A stretch of DNA of 64,000 bases from Nocardia kruczakiae NBRC 101016 (GCF_001612965.1 NZ_BDBL01000032.1:1-64000); one strand, 5' to 3'; shown: positions 17,509-26,341, numbered from the stretch's first letter. The notes: a model not told the origin generated them from the letters alone. Numbers and translations are program-made.

Positions 17509-18639
17509 ATGGCAGGCATCGACGGACATCCGGCCCACCAGGCGCCGGTTCCGCTGGACGAATATCCGGTGCACCAGACGCCGCTGTCGCTGGCGCGCGC
17601 GGCCACCACCGACCGAAACTTCTACGACCGCAGCTACTTCAACGCGCACGATCGCAGCGGCGGCACGATGCTGGTCACCGGCTTCGGCGTCTATCCGAAT
17701 CTCGGCGTGATCGACGCCTACGCCGCGGTCCGCCGCGGCGATATCCAGCGCACGGTCCGATTCTCGGACGCACTGCCACCGCGCGATCTGAACATGAGCG
17801 TCGGCGGCTATCGCATCGAGGTGATCGAACCGCTGCGGCGCGTCCGGGTGATCTGCGAGCACGACGATCTGTCGTTCGACCTCACCTATGACGGGTCGTT
17901 CCCCGCCGTCCAGGAACAGCCGCATCTCATCCACACCGGCAGCCGGCCGATCATCGACGCCTCCCGGTTCGCCCAGGTCGGCTCCTGGTCGGGGACCCTG
18001 CACGTCGACGGTGACGACATCGCCGTCGATCCGGAGATCTGGATGGGGACGCGAGACCGGTCCTGGGGTATCCGCCCGGTCGGCGAGACCGAACCACCCG
18101 GCCGCGACGCGAGCGAACCGGCGGCCGGATTCTGGTGGCTCTACGTGCCGCTGCGGTTCGACGACTTCGCGATCGTGGTCATCGTGCAGGAGAACCCGGA
18201 CGGCTTCCGCACCCTCAACGACGCCGTGCGGGTGTGGCCGGACGGGCGCGTCGAACAGTTGGGCTGGCCGCGCATTCACCTCGACTATCGTTCCGGCACG
18301 CGGATTCCCGTCTCCGCGCGGCTGGACATGACCGCCGGTGACGGCTCGCCGCTGACCGTCGAGGTACGGGCGCACACCTGCATTCCGCTGCATATCGGCT
18401 GCGGTTACGGCGGCGATCCGGATTGGCTGCACGGGCAGTGGAAGGGACGCGACTGGTCGTCGAGCAGCAGCTACGACCTGACCGATCCGGCGGTGGCCGG
18501 GCGCATTCCGTGGGGTGTGATCGACCACGTCGGACAGGCGCGGTGCGGCGACGCCGAAGGCTGGGGACTGTTCGAACACGGCAGCCTCGGTCGTCACGAC
18601 CCGACCGGCTTCGCCGATTGGACCTCGGTCGCACCGTAA
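17509..18639 (+). CDS. Conserved protein, possible lipocalin/AttH-like (DUF7064/7065-type)
   Basis: A 376-residue soluble protein that I recognise only as a type often encoded beside APH-fold phosphotransferases in actinobacteria, probably of the DUF7064/DUF7065 group. It is beta-rich, with FYDRSYFNAHDRSG, TGFGVYPNLGVIDAYAAV and TRDRSWGIRPVG as the most distinctive segments; the repeated beta character suggests a lipocalin-like double barrel. There is no signal peptide or membrane helix. The ATG at 17509 follows a GGAG within eight bases of the upstream stop. A role in handling a hydrophobic substrate with the kinase partner is inference. Confidence 0.65.
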   Translation: MAGIDGHPAHQAPVPLDEYPVHQTPLSLARAATTDRNFYDRSYFNAHDRSGGTMLVTGFGVYPNLGVIDAYAAVRRGDIQRTVRFSDALPPRDLNMSVGGYRIEVIEPLRRVRVICEHDDLSFDLTYDGSFPAVQEQPHLIHTGSRPIIDASRFAQVGSWSGTLHVDGDDIAVDPEIWMGTRDRSWGIRPVGETEPPGRDASEPAAGFWWLYVPLRFDDFAIVVIVQENPDGFRTLNDAVRVWPDGRVEQLGWPRIHLDYRSGTRIPVSARLDMTAGDGSPLTVEVRAHTCIPLHIGCGYGGDPDWLHGQWKGRDWSSSSSYDLTDPAVAGRIPWGVIDHVGQARCGDAEGWGLFEHGSLGRHDPTGFADWTSVAP

Positions 18640-18644
18640 CCCGA

Positions 18645-18744
18645 GCCCGCTCCGCGAGCGGCATTGCCGGGCCGCTCCGCGAGCCGTGTTGTCGAGGCCG
18701 CTCCGCGAGCCGTGTTGTCGGGGCCGCTCCGCGAGCCGTGCCCG
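18645..18744. repeat. Tandem repeat, 26-base unit, about four copies
   Basis: Four consecutive copies of a 26-base unit start at 18645, 18671, 18697 and 18723. Copies two and three differ at one position, the first is more diverged and the fourth is truncated. Each carries the small palindrome GCTCCGCGAGC (in copy 1 with flanking changes). The array follows the stop of the DUF7064-type gene and precedes the Ig-like gene. It is too short and has no spacers, so it is not a CRISPR array. Confidence 0.85.
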
Positions 18745-18825
18745 ATGTGAGCTGGATCTCAGGTACCCTGCGACGGATCGACGCCGGGCCGCCGGCCCGG
18801 GACGGCACAGCGAGAGGCAGGCACG

Positions 18826-19335
18826 ATGAGCGGTTTCCGTGTTTCGCGTGGTACCTCCCAGGTTCTCCCCGGCCCGGCACTGTCGTCCGGGCGGGCTCGG
18901 CGCGCCCGCACCCGGGCCGGGTTCGTCCTGGCGGCCGGGACGCTGGCGGGCGCACTACTCCCGATCGTGGGGGCGGCCCCGGCCGAAGCGACGGTGGCGC
19001 CCACGATCGCGGTCTCGATGTCCGGTTCGGCACTGAGCCCGGTCAGCGGGGCGCTGGTCGGCTGCGCCCAGAACGCGGTGGCGACGGTGCGCAACCCGGA
19101 CGGCAGCCCCGTCACCCACGGCACGGTCGACTTCTTCAGTCACCTCTCGGGGATCAGCGGCAATATCGTCGGCACCGCGCCTGTGGTGAACGGGGTCGCC
19201 AGCATCGGCTGGATGCCCGACCGGGCAGGCGAACACGTCGTCAGCGCGGTGTACTACGACGGACTCCCGGAACTCTCACCGGTCGCCGGATACACCATCG
19301 TGACGACCGCCAGCATCGGCGGCGCCTGCGTATAA
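18826..19335 (+). CDS. Secreted Ig-like domain protein, paralogue of 3967–4395
   Basis: A 169-residue exported protein. A basic N-terminal region with ARRARTRAGFVLAAG leads into a hydrophobic core and a cleavage site near GAAPAEA. The mature part is one Ig-like domain, with GCAQNAVATVRNPDG, HGTVDFFSHLSG, SIGWMPDRAGEHVVSAVY and a C-terminal GGACV giving two cysteines. The same scaffold is seen in the protein encoded at 3967–4395, about 15 kb away. A GAGAGGCAGGCACG segment before the ATG serves as ribosome-binding site. The function is not known. Confidence 0.75.
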   Translation: MSGFRVSRGTSQVLPGPALSSGRARRARTRAGFVLAAGTLAGALLPIVGAAPAEATVAPTIAVSMSGSALSPVSGALVGCAQNAVATVRNPDGSPVTHGTVDFFSHLSGISGNIVGTAPVVNGVASIGWMPDRAGEHVVSAVYYDGLPELSPVAGYTIVTTASIGGACV

Positions 19336-19366
19336 GGCGTTGCGGTACAGCAACTTTCGCATCCAC

Positions 19367-19400
19367 CCGGCCGGATCCGCACAGTCGCGGATTCGGCCGG
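19367..19400. terminator. Hairpin terminator candidate
   Basis: A 14-base-pair stem (CCGGCCGGATCCGC with its partner, one G-U pair, 6-base loop) lies between the plus-strand Ig-like gene and the minus-strand CbiG-like gene, fitting a terminator for the former. It is not followed by a T-run. Confidence 0.6.
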
Positions 19401-19520
19401 TTGTCGCTCGAGCCGTCTATCCGGCGGGTTCGTCGAGCCCGGACCACGATCCGATCAGAGCCGGGCACTCGTGGTACCGCCTGCGAAGCAGAGCCGGCGA
19501 GTACGGCGGGCGTCCTGCGT

Positions 19521-19895
19521 TCATTCCTCCTCCGCGACGGCGACCGTGATCGTGCCGAACGCCGTCTTCGGCACGATCAGCCGCCCGCGCCGTCCCCAGC
19601 GCACCCAGGCGAGCAGCGCGGCCGCTTCGGCGACACTCGGCGTGCCGACCGCGACGGCCGCACGGTCGCCCGGATGAGGAACGTCGACGTGAGCCAGTTC
19701 GTCCGCACCGAATCCGATCACCGGTACATCGAACGCGGCGGCGGCCGCCACCACTCCCGGCTCCTGCGCCCGTCGATCGATCGTGGCAAGACACCGGATC
19801 GCGGTGTTCCCCACCACTGTCCGCACGGCAGCAACGATGGCTTCGGCCGCCGGATCGGGCCGTGACCCGATACCCACGATCACCGCCCCGCTCAT
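19521..19895 (-). CDS. Cobalamin biosynthesis protein, CbiG C-terminal/CobE-like
   Basis: A 124-residue protein consisting of a single CbiG C-terminal (CobE) domain. The start MSGAVIVGIGSRPDPAAEAI matches the family opening (V-G-I-G-x-R), followed by LATIDRRAQEPGVVAAAA, VIGFGADELAHVDVPHPG and a C-terminal Ser-rich region giving VGTPSVAEAAALL. CobE/CbiG proteins act in the ring-contraction part of corrin synthesis. It is transcribed after cobB with an 11-base gap. The long upstream frame overlaps cobB and is not used. Confidence 0.82.
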   Translation of the reverse strand: MSGAVIVGIGSRPDPAAEAIVAAVRTVVGNTAIRCLATIDRRAQEPGVVAAAAAFDVPVIGFGADELAHVDVPHPGDRAAVAVGTPSVAEAAALLAWVRWGRRGRLIVPKTAFGTITVAVAEEE

Positions 19896-19906
19896 CGGTC
19901 CCGCCG

Positions 19907-21505
19907 TCACACGCCGGCGTGCGCCGCGGCGAACTGTCCACACGCCGCGACGAAACGTACTGTGGCCGTGGGATTTCCGGCGGGATGGGTATGCAGATAG
20001 GACGCATGCACCCGGTGGGCCACCGCGCCTTCCCGGACCGCGGCCTCGTCGGTGCGCCATCCCCAGGCGGGCGGGTTCGATCCCGTGGCGACCAGGCGGG
20101 TGCGGTGGAATTCGTGGCCGCGCACGCGTTCTCCGGTCCGCCACAGCACCGAGTCGGTCAGCGCTACGGCATCGCGGTAGCCGAGAGTCAGGCGCGGTCC
20201 GAATTCGGCGGTGGCATCGAGGACTCCGGCCATGCGGTGCCCGTCCAGCGAGCGGGTCAGATAGAGCAGGCCCGCGCATTCGGCATGTATCGGCATCCCC
20301 CGGGCCGCGGACTCGGCGACCGCGGTCAGCAGTGTCGCATTCGCGGCCAGATCGGCGGCATGTTCCTCCGGGAAGCCGCCGGGCAGCACCAGACCGGCTG
20401 TGCCCGAGGGCAATTGCTCGTGCAGCGGATCGAACACCGCCACCTGCGCCCCGGCCGCCAGCAGCAGTTCACGATGTTCGGCGTAACCGAAGGTGAACGC
20501 CGGCCCGCCCGCCATCGCGACGACGGGCGCCGGCTCTCGCACCACACTTTCCAGCGCCGACGCCGGCACGGGTATCTCCGGCCCACCGCTGGTGTGCCGC
20601 GGACTCGCCGTCTCCGCCGAGAGCTGCGGCGTTCCGGTCGCGGGTGCCGGGTCATCGGACGGCAACGCCGTCGCCGTTGCGGTGCCCTCCCCCAGCTCCG
20701 AGGCGTCGAGGGCGGTCCCGCTCTCGCCGGGATCCCGCCACCGGAGGTGTGGGGCCGATGCCGCGACCTCTCCGATCGGATCCCACGCGGGCCCGTCCAC
20801 GTCGGCGGCGGCCAGTCGCGCGACCGCACCCACATCGATGTGCGCGCCGACGAGTTCGGTCATGGCCTCGACCGCCGCATGCGCCGCGGATCCGTGCTCG
20901 ACGGCCGGAACGAGGCCGAGATGCCGTGCGGGAACCGATAATTCGTCCATGCGTGGCAGCGCGCCGAGCACCGGCAGGCCGACCCGGGCGCAGGCGGCGC
21001 GCAGTACCTGTTCGTGGCGCGGGCTGCCGACGCGGTTGAGGATCACGCCGCCGAGCCGGATCCCGCTGTCGAAGGTCGCGAAGCCGTGCAGCAGGGCGGC
21101 CAGGCTCTGACTGTGGCCGCGCGCGTCGACGACCAGCAGCACCGGGGCGCCGAGCAGCGCGGCGACCTGGGCGGTCGACCCCTCGGCGATCGGGGCGGGA
21201 TTCGAGGCGTCGATCCGGCCGTCGAACAGGCCCATCACGCCCTCGACCACGGCCACATCGCAGCCCGCGCTGCCGTGCCGGTACAGCGGCACCACCCGCT
21301 CGGCACCGACCAGCACCGGATCCAGATTGCGTCCCGGCCGCCCGGCGGCCAGACCGTGATACCCGGGATCGATGTAGTCGGGTCCCACCTTGAACGGCGC
21401 GACCCGATGTCCGGCACGGCGCAGCGCTCCGATCAAACCGGTTGCCAGCGTGGTCTTTCCGCTGCCCGAGGCGGGCGCGGCGATCACCACGGCCGGAGTG
21501 GTCAT
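19907..21505 (-). CDS. cobB: Cobyrinate a,c-diamide synthase
   Basis: CobB amidates the a and c side chains of the corrin ring using glutamine and ATP. The 532-residue protein has an N-terminal ATP-binding domain with P-loop APASGSGKTTL (10–20) and VKVGPDYIDPGYH-type substrate motif (39–50), and a C-terminal class I glutamine amidotransferase-like domain with the nucleophile Cys410 in HAECAGLLYL and the LPGGFPEEHA motif. It is longer than usual because a low-complexity Ala/Pro/Ser/Thr segment of about 60–70 residues (roughly 255–325) separates the two domains. It lies 13 bases downstream of cobO. Confidence 0.95.
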   Translation of the reverse strand: MTTPAVVIAAPASGSGKTTLATGLIGALRRAGHRVAPFKVGPDYIDPGYHGLAAGRPGRNLDPVLVGAERVVPLYRHGSAGCDVAVVEGVMGLFDGRIDASNPAPIAEGSTAQVAALLGAPVLLVVDARGHSQSLAALLHGFATFDSGIRLGGVILNRVGSPRHEQVLRAACARVGLPVLGALPRMDELSVPARHLGLVPAVEHGSAAHAAVEAMTELVGAHIDVGAVARLAAADVDGPAWDPIGEVAASAPHLRWRDPGESGTALDASELGEGTATATALPSDDPAPATGTPQLSAETASPRHTSGGPEIPVPASALESVVREPAPVVAMAGGPAFTFGYAEHRELLLAAGAQVAVFDPLHEQLPSGTAGLVLPGGFPEEHAADLAANATLLTAVAESAARGMPIHAECAGLLYLTRSLDGHRMAGVLDATAEFGPRLTLGYRDAVALTDSVLWRTGERVRGHEFHRTRLVATGSNPPAWGWRTDEAAVREGAVAHRVHASYLHTHPAGNPTATVRFVAACGQFAAAHAGV

Positions 21506-21518
21506 CGGCCGGCCGCCG

Positions 21519-22133
21519 TCACCACTCGATACCCCGCTGGCCCTTGCGCCCGGCGTCCATCGGATGTTTCACCTTGCTCATCTCGGTGACCAGATCCGCC
21601 GCGTCGACCAGCGCCTGCGGGGCGTCGCGTCCGGTGATCACCACATGCTGGTTGCCGGGCCGGTTCCGCAGCGTCTCGACCACCTCGTCGGAGTCCACCC
21701 AGCCCCATTTCAACGGGTAGGTGAACTCGTCGAGGACGTAGAAGCGGTGCTGTTCGGCGGTCAGCCGGCGCGCGATCTCCCGCCATCCGGCCAGGGCCGC
21801 GGCGGCGTGGTCGTCCTCGCTGCCCTGTTTGCGGGTCCACGACCAGCCCTCACCCATCTTGTGCCACTCCACCGGGCCGCCGGTGCCGGTCTCCTCGTGC
21901 AGCCGGCCCAGGGTGCGGAAGGCGGCTTCCTCACCGACCTTCCATTTCGCGCTCTTCACGAACTGGAAGACCGCGATATCGAAGCCCTGATTCCAGGCCC
22001 GCAACGCCATCCCGAACGCCGCGGTCGACTTACCCTTGCCGGGACCGGTGTGCACCGCCAGCACCGGCTGATTACGCCGCTGACGAGTGGTCAGCCCGTC
22101 GTCGGGAATCGTCTCCGGAACGCCCTTCGGCAT
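21519..22133 (-). CDS. cobO: Cob(I)yrinic acid a,c-diamide adenosyltransferase, CobA/CobO type
   Basis: This enzyme transfers the adenosyl group of ATP to cobalt in corrinoids. The ATG at 22133 follows AGGAGG and gives 204 residues. The Walker A loop GPGKGKST is at 30–37; further family motifs are NQGFDIAVFQFVKSAKWKVG, VLDEFTYPLKWGW and VITGRDAPQALVDAADLVTE. The last residues KVKHPMDAGRKGQRGIEW are the conserved CobO tail. It is part of the cobO–cobB–CbiG-like series that follows the chelatase gene. Confidence 0.95.
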   Translation of the reverse strand: MPKGVPETIPDDGLTTRQRRNQPVLAVHTGPGKGKSTAAFGMALRAWNQGFDIAVFQFVKSAKWKVGEEAAFRTLGRLHEETGTGGPVEWHKMGEGWSWTRKQGSEDDHAAAALAGWREIARRLTAEQHRFYVLDEFTYPLKWGWVDSDEVVETLRNRPGNQHVVITGRDAPQALVDAADLVTEMSKVKHPMDAGRKGQRGIEW

Positions 22134-22242
22134 CGCTGCATCCTCCTGGTCGAGCACCTACGCATCACATTCCCACATCCGTACCCCGTGCCCGCCGCGT
22201 GGGTCCGGCGGTCCTGCGGTCCGACCGGTATCGAGCGAACGC

Positions 22243-24300
22243 TCACGCCGCCAGGTGATGCGGCAGCCCGGACTTGACGGCGGCGGCGACCGAATCGCCG
22301 GTGAGCTCGCCGAGGCGCAGGTAGGTCGCGCGCAGCTCCCGGGCGAATTCGGCGGCCAGCCCCAGGCGGACCATACCGCGCTCGCAGTCGACGACCACAC
22401 CGGCCACACCGTCACGGGCGAGCAGGCGGGCGGCGGCGCGGGCACGCGGGATCGGGTCGACACCGCCGGTGGCGCGGCCGTCGGTGAGCAGTACGACCAT
22501 CGCGCGACGCTGCGGATCGCGGACATGTTCGCGAGCCACCACCTCGCGTGCCTTCAGCAAACCTTGTGCCAGGGGGGTTTTGCCGCCGGTGCGCAGATCG
22601 GCGAGGCGGCGCACGGCGATATCCACCGAGGAGGTCGGCGGCAGCACCAGTTCGGCCTCGCTGCCGCGCACGGTGATCACGGCGACCTTGTCGCGGCGCT
22701 GATAGGCGTCGCGCAGCAGGGCCACCACCGCCCCGGTGACCGCCGACAGACGATCGCGGGCGGCCATCGACCCGGAGGCGTCGACCACGAACACCACCAG
22801 ATTGCCTTCGCGCCCTTCGCGATACGCGCCCCGCAGATCAGCCGCCTCCAGTGCCAGCGGGCCGTCGACGCGGCCGCGCGAATGCTGATGGGGCGCGGCG
22901 GCGAAGAGGGTGCCCAGCAGATGCAGGCCAGTGGAGGTATCGGTGACCGACCGCACCACCCGGCCGTGCCGGGTGTGGGCGCGGGATCGGCGTCCGGGAG
23001 CGCCCTCCCCGACTCCCGGGATCTCCCAGTGGGGCGGGCGGGCAACGGAATTCGCCGGTGCCGCCGCACTGCCCTCGCGGGTGCCGCCGCGCGGACCGCC
23101 TCCCGGTGAGCCGGGGCCGTCGTCGTCGGGGCCCTCGTCGCCGGGCCCGTTGTCGTCGGGGCCGTTGTTCTCGGGAGCGCCGGCGTCCGTATCCGGCTCC
23201 CGCTGGTCATGCTCGAAGTCGCGCTGCGAATCGGGCTCCGATTCCGGTGCGTCGTCGCTTGGTGTTTCGTCTTCTGCGGCTCGGCTCTGCTCGGTACGGG
23301 CCCGCTCGGCCTCCTGTTCGGCATCGCGCATCGCATCGTCGAGTTGTTCGTCGGTGATACCCGGTTCGTCGAACGGATCGCGCCGACGGCGGTGCGGCAG
23401 TGCCAGTTCCGCGGCGATACGCACGTCGTCGGCAGTGACGCAGTCACTTCCGCGCCACGCCGCGTGGGCCGTCGCGGTCCGCGCCACCACCAGATCCGCG
23501 CGCATGCCGTCGACGTCGAAGGATGCGCACAGCGCCGCGATCCGGCGCAGTTCGATATCGTCGAGCGCCACCTCGGCGAGGCGTTCGCGCGCGGTGAGAA
23601 TGCGCTCGGCGACGTCGCGATCGGCCGCGGCGTAGGCGGCGGCGAAGCCGGCCGGATCGGCCTCGTAGTCGAGGCGGCGGCGCACCACGGCCATCCGCAC
23701 GTCCACATCGCGGGAGGCCGCGACGTCGACGGTGAGGCCGAAGCGGTCCAGCAGCTGCGGGCGGAGTTCACCCTCCTCCGGGTTCATGGTGCCGACCAGG
23801 ACGAACCGAGCCGGATGCGAATGCGACACCCCGTCGCGTTCGATATGCACCCGCCCCATGGCCGCCGCGTCGAGCAGGACATCGACCAGATGGTCGTGCA
23901 GCAGATTCACTTCGTCGACGTACAGCACGCCGTGATGGGCGGCCGCCAGCAGCCCGGGCCGGAACGCCTGTTCTCCGTCGCGCAGCACCCGCTCCAGATC
24001 CAGCGATCCCACGACCCGGTCCTCGGTGGCACCGACCGGCAGCTCCACCAGCCGGGCGGGCCGCTGCCCACTCTCGTCGGCCACCGGCGGCAACAACTGC
24101 GCAAGCGCCCGCACCACGGTCGATTTCGCGGTCCCCTTCTCCCCGCGCACCAGCACCCCGCCGATCCCCGGATGCACCGCACACAGAATCAGTGCCAGCT
24201 GCAGCTGCTCCTGCCCCACCACCGCCGAGAACGGAAACCCCGCCTCACCGTCGTGATGCGCGGACACAGCCGATGCGGATTCACCTCGGAAATCGGACAC
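22243..24300 (-). CDS. Magnesium-chelatase-like AAA+/VWA protein (possible cobalt chelatase subunit)
   Basis: A 685-residue protein that fuses the ChlI-type AAA+ motor and the ChlD-type VWA domain. Walker A GEKGTAKS is at 53–60, the AAA+ region runs to about residue 330, an acidic Asp/Glu/Pro/Gly-rich linker follows (about 350–430), and the VWA domain starts near 500 with the metal-binding motif DASGSM at 507–512. The homologue in M. tuberculosis is Rv2850c, adjacent to cobO as here. Genes of this type next to cob genes may energise metal insertion into the corrin ring, but that is inferred. GTG at 24300 is chosen since further upstream frame is antisense-like extension over purN. Confidence 0.88.
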   Translation of the reverse strand: MSDFRGESASAVSAHHDGEAGFPFSAVVGQEQLQLALILCAVHPGIGGVLVRGEKGTAKSTVVRALAQLLPPVADESGQRPARLVELPVGATEDRVVGSLDLERVLRDGEQAFRPGLLAAAHHGVLYVDEVNLLHDHLVDVLLDAAAMGRVHIERDGVSHSHPARFVLVGTMNPEEGELRPQLLDRFGLTVDVAASRDVDVRMAVVRRRLDYEADPAGFAAAYAAADRDVAERILTARERLAEVALDDIELRRIAALCASFDVDGMRADLVVARTATAHAAWRGSDCVTADDVRIAAELALPHRRRRDPFDEPGITDEQLDDAMRDAEQEAERARTEQSRAAEDETPSDDAPESEPDSQRDFEHDQREPDTDAGAPENNGPDDNGPGDEGPDDDGPGSPGGGPRGGTREGSAAAPANSVARPPHWEIPGVGEGAPGRRSRAHTRHGRVVRSVTDTSTGLHLLGTLFAAAPHQHSRGRVDGPLALEAADLRGAYREGREGNLVVFVVDASGSMAARDRLSAVTGAVVALLRDAYQRRDKVAVITVRGSEAELVLPPTSSVDIAVRRLADLRTGGKTPLAQGLLKAREVVAREHVRDPQRRAMVVLLTDGRATGGVDPIPRARAAARLLARDGVAGVVVDCERGMVRLGLAAEFARELRATYLRLGELTGDSVAAAVKSGLPHHLAA

Positions 24301-24353
24301 GCCCCCACTGTATGCGCGCCCCGTTCCGCCCCCGCACCGGGCTGCCCTGTCCG

Positions 24354-24950
24354 CTAGATCCGCTCCCCCGCAGCGATCCGCCGCACCACCAGTGGCAACA
24401 CCACATGTTCGACCTCGAGCACGCGCGCGGCCAGGGTTTCCACGGTGTCGTCCGCGAGCACCGGAACCTCGCGATGGGCGAGCACCCGTCCGGTGTCGTA
24501 GTCGGCGTCGACCAGATGCACCGTGGGCCCGGTGACCGCGACGCCGGACGCCAGCACCGCGTCGTGCACGCGCTGGCCGAACATGCCGGCGCCGCCGAAT
24601 CGCGGCAGGGGCGCCGGGTGGATGTTCAGGATCCGGGAATCGAAATGCCGGCGCGTTCGTGGTCCGAGTTTCTTCATATAGCCCGCCGTCACCACCCAGT
24701 CGGTCGTGTGCTCGGCCAGAGCGGCGCGGATCGCCTCGTCCAAGGCGTCGGGGTCCGGATGTGTCGCGCCCGAGAGATGACGTGTGGGAATGCGATTCTC
24801 GCGGGCGTAGGCCAGACCCGCGGCATCGCTGTTGTTGCCGATGACAACCGCGATCTCGAAGCGTGCACCGGGTTCGAGCGAGGACCGGTGGAGGGCGCGA
24901 AGATTCGAGCCGTGGTGTGAGACGAGCACGCCGACTCGGAGATTGCGCAC
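24354..24950 (-). CDS. Formyltransferase, PurN-like (second GAR transformylase type)
   Basis: A 198-residue formyltransferase-fold protein like phosphoribosylglycinamide formyltransferase, the third step of purine synthesis. Seen are the phosphate loop SHHGSNLRAL, the catalytic Asn and His in ILNIHPAPLP, and the Asp in LVDADYDTG. The GTG at 24950 (VRNLRVGVLVSHHG) starts at the conserved strand. The segment FGGAGMFGQRVHDAVLASG differs from typical PurN in its glycine-rich stretch. The usual housekeeping purN lies elsewhere in actinobacteria, near purH, so this may be a divergent second copy with another substrate. It is divergent from the next gene. Confidence 0.78.
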   Translation of the reverse strand: MRNLRVGVLVSHHGSNLRALHRSSLEPGARFEIAVVIGNNSDAAGLAYARENRIPTRHLSGATHPDPDALDEAIRAALAEHTTDWVVTAGYMKKLGPRTRRHFDSRILNIHPAPLPRFGGAGMFGQRVHDAVLASGVAVTGPTVHLVDADYDTGRVLAHREVPVLADDTVETLAARVLEVEHVVLPLVVRRIAAGERI

Positions 24951-25018
24951 ACCTCGCAGTTTCCCACAGCCGTACGAGGGATTCGGCGCGCTTCTCATCC
25001 GCCGAATACGCTGGGCCG

Positions 25019-25795
25019 GTGCGGGATGTGGTGCGGGGCTTCGGGTATCTGATGCGGGGGCAGCGGTGGGCCGCGGCGCACCGCCGGGAGCTGGGGCTGG
25101 GGTTGCTGCCGGGCCTGGTCTCGATGGTGCTGTATCTGGGGCTGCTGGTGGCGCTGGTGTGGTTCGCGGGGGATCTGGTGGCGTGGGCGACGCCGTTCGC
25201 GGCGGACTGGTCGTCGCCGTGGCCGGGGCTGCTGCGCGGCGGCCTGGCCGTGCTGCTGGTCCTGCTGGGGCTGTTCCTGGCGGTCATCACGTTCACCACG
25301 GTGACGCTGGTGATCGGCCAGCCGTTCTACGAGGCCCTGTCGGAACGGGTGGATCGGTCGCTGTCGGCTGACGGGCGTGCGCCGGAATCGGGCCTGCCGC
25401 TGTGGCGGGAGGTGTGGATCGGCGTTCGCGACGGGGTGCGCATCCTGATCCGGGCGGCGGTGTGGGGTGTGGCGCTGTTCTGCGCCGGATTCCTGCCGCT
25501 GGTCGGGCAGACCGTCATCCCGGTGCTCGGGGTCTGCGTGGCCGGGTTCTTCCTGGCGCAGGAATTGACCGCGGTCGCGATGCTGCGCCGTGGAATCGAG
25601 GTGCGCGAACATCTGACGATGCTGCGTTCGCATCGAATGCTGGTGTGGGGCTTCGGCATCCCGCTGGCCGCCGCATTCCTCGTGCCGTTCGTGGCGATCG
25701 TCCTGATGCCGGGTGCGGTCGCAGGCGCCACGATGCTCGCCCGCGAACTGTGCGGTGCGGACAGCGATCCGGCACCGAATCCGTTGCGGGACTGA
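25019..25795 (+). CDS. EI24/CysZ-like integral membrane protein
   Basis: A 258-residue membrane protein of the EI24 superfamily (the group that includes CysZ). It has long hydrophobic segments at about residues 28–55, 70–95, 150–180 and 215–245, and the internal SPWPGLLRGGLAVLLVLL and VTLVIGQPFYEALSERVD. The latter matches the conserved NPxFxxxLxxxVE-type element of this family. CysZ is a sulfate permease in enterobacteria, but EI24 members in actinobacteria have no proven substrate. The GTG start at 25019 is divergent from the purN-like gene with about 68 bases between. Confidence 0.78.
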   Translation: MRDVVRGFGYLMRGQRWAAAHRRELGLGLLPGLVSMVLYLGLLVALVWFAGDLVAWATPFAADWSSPWPGLLRGGLAVLLVLLGLFLAVITFTTVTLVIGQPFYEALSERVDRSLSADGRAPESGLPLWREVWIGVRDGVRILIRAAVWGVALFCAGFLPLVGQTVIPVLGVCVAGFFLAQELTAVAMLRRGIEVREHLTMLRSHRMLVWGFGIPLAAAFLVPFVAIVLMPGAVAGATMLARELCGADSDPAPNPLRD

Positions 25796-25814
25796 GTTTC
25801 CCGCGACACGAGAG

Positions 25815-25845
25815 GGCCCCGCACCCGACGAAGGGGTACGGGGCC
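25815..25845. terminator. Terminator between convergent genes
   Basis: A hairpin with a seven-base GGCCCCG/CGGGGCC stem and a larger internal loop that can extend pairing (CACCC with GGGGT) lies between the convergent EI24 and GNAT genes. No T-run is seen. Confidence 0.6.
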
Positions 25846-25870
25846 GAAATCTCCGTGGTGGATCCGCCAC

Positions 25871-26320
25871 TCAGCCCCTGCGCATGGGGATGTGCGCGAT
25901 CCCGTCTTCCTCGTACTCCTCACCGTCGGGTTTGAACCCGTGCTTGGTGTAGAGGTCGACCAGATAGGTCTGGGCGTTCAAACGCACTGTCGCCGAACCG
26001 GCTTCGGCGATGGCCGCCTGCAGCACGCGGGTGGTGTAGCCGTGACCGCGCGCCTCGGGTGTGGTGCACAACCGCCCGATGCGGAACGACTTCACCCCGT
26101 TGTCGTGCTCCTCGAGCAGCCGCAGGGTGCAGATGATCTCACCCTCGTCGTCGAGCCAGAAGTGGCGTGTCTCGGGGAGCAGATCGAGCCCGTCCAGTTC
26201 CGGATAAGCGCATTTCTGCTCCACGACGAACACTTCGACGCGCAGTTTCAACAGCTTGTACAGCGTCGCGGTATCGAGATCCGCGGCCCACGACCGTTTG
26301 AGCGCAACCGTTGACATCAT
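25871..26320 (-). CDS. GNAT N-acetyltransferase, ElaA-like (Rv2851c-like)
   Basis: A 149-residue acetyltransferase of the ElaA branch of the GNAT superfamily. Characteristic segments are LYKLLKLRVEVFVVEQKCAY and the acetyl-CoA-binding loop RLCTTPEARGHGYTTRVLQA, with a C-terminal YTKHGFKPDGEEYEEDGIAH. The start could be either of the first two Met codons. In M. tuberculosis Rv2851c sits at the same place between the chelatase gene and mqo. The acceptor substrate is unknown. Confidence 0.9.
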   Translation of the reverse strand: MMSTVALKRSWAADLDTATLYKLLKLRVEVFVVEQKCAYPELDGLDLLPETRHFWLDDEGEIICTLRLLEEHDNGVKSFRIGRLCTTPEARGHGYTTRVLQAAIAEAGSATVRLNAQTYLVDLYTKHGFKPDGEEYEEDGIAHIPMRRG

Positions 26321-26341
26321 CGCGTCTTGCTATCACATGAT

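Noticed and set aside
18645..18744. CRISPR array
   Set aside because: The units are directly abutting without spacers and no cas genes are present.
24301..25299. Upstream extension of the Mg-chelatase-like frame by 333 codons
   Set aside because: It overlaps the PurN-like gene in another frame and is Arg/Ser-rich without homology; the AAA+ domain starts soon after GTG 24300.
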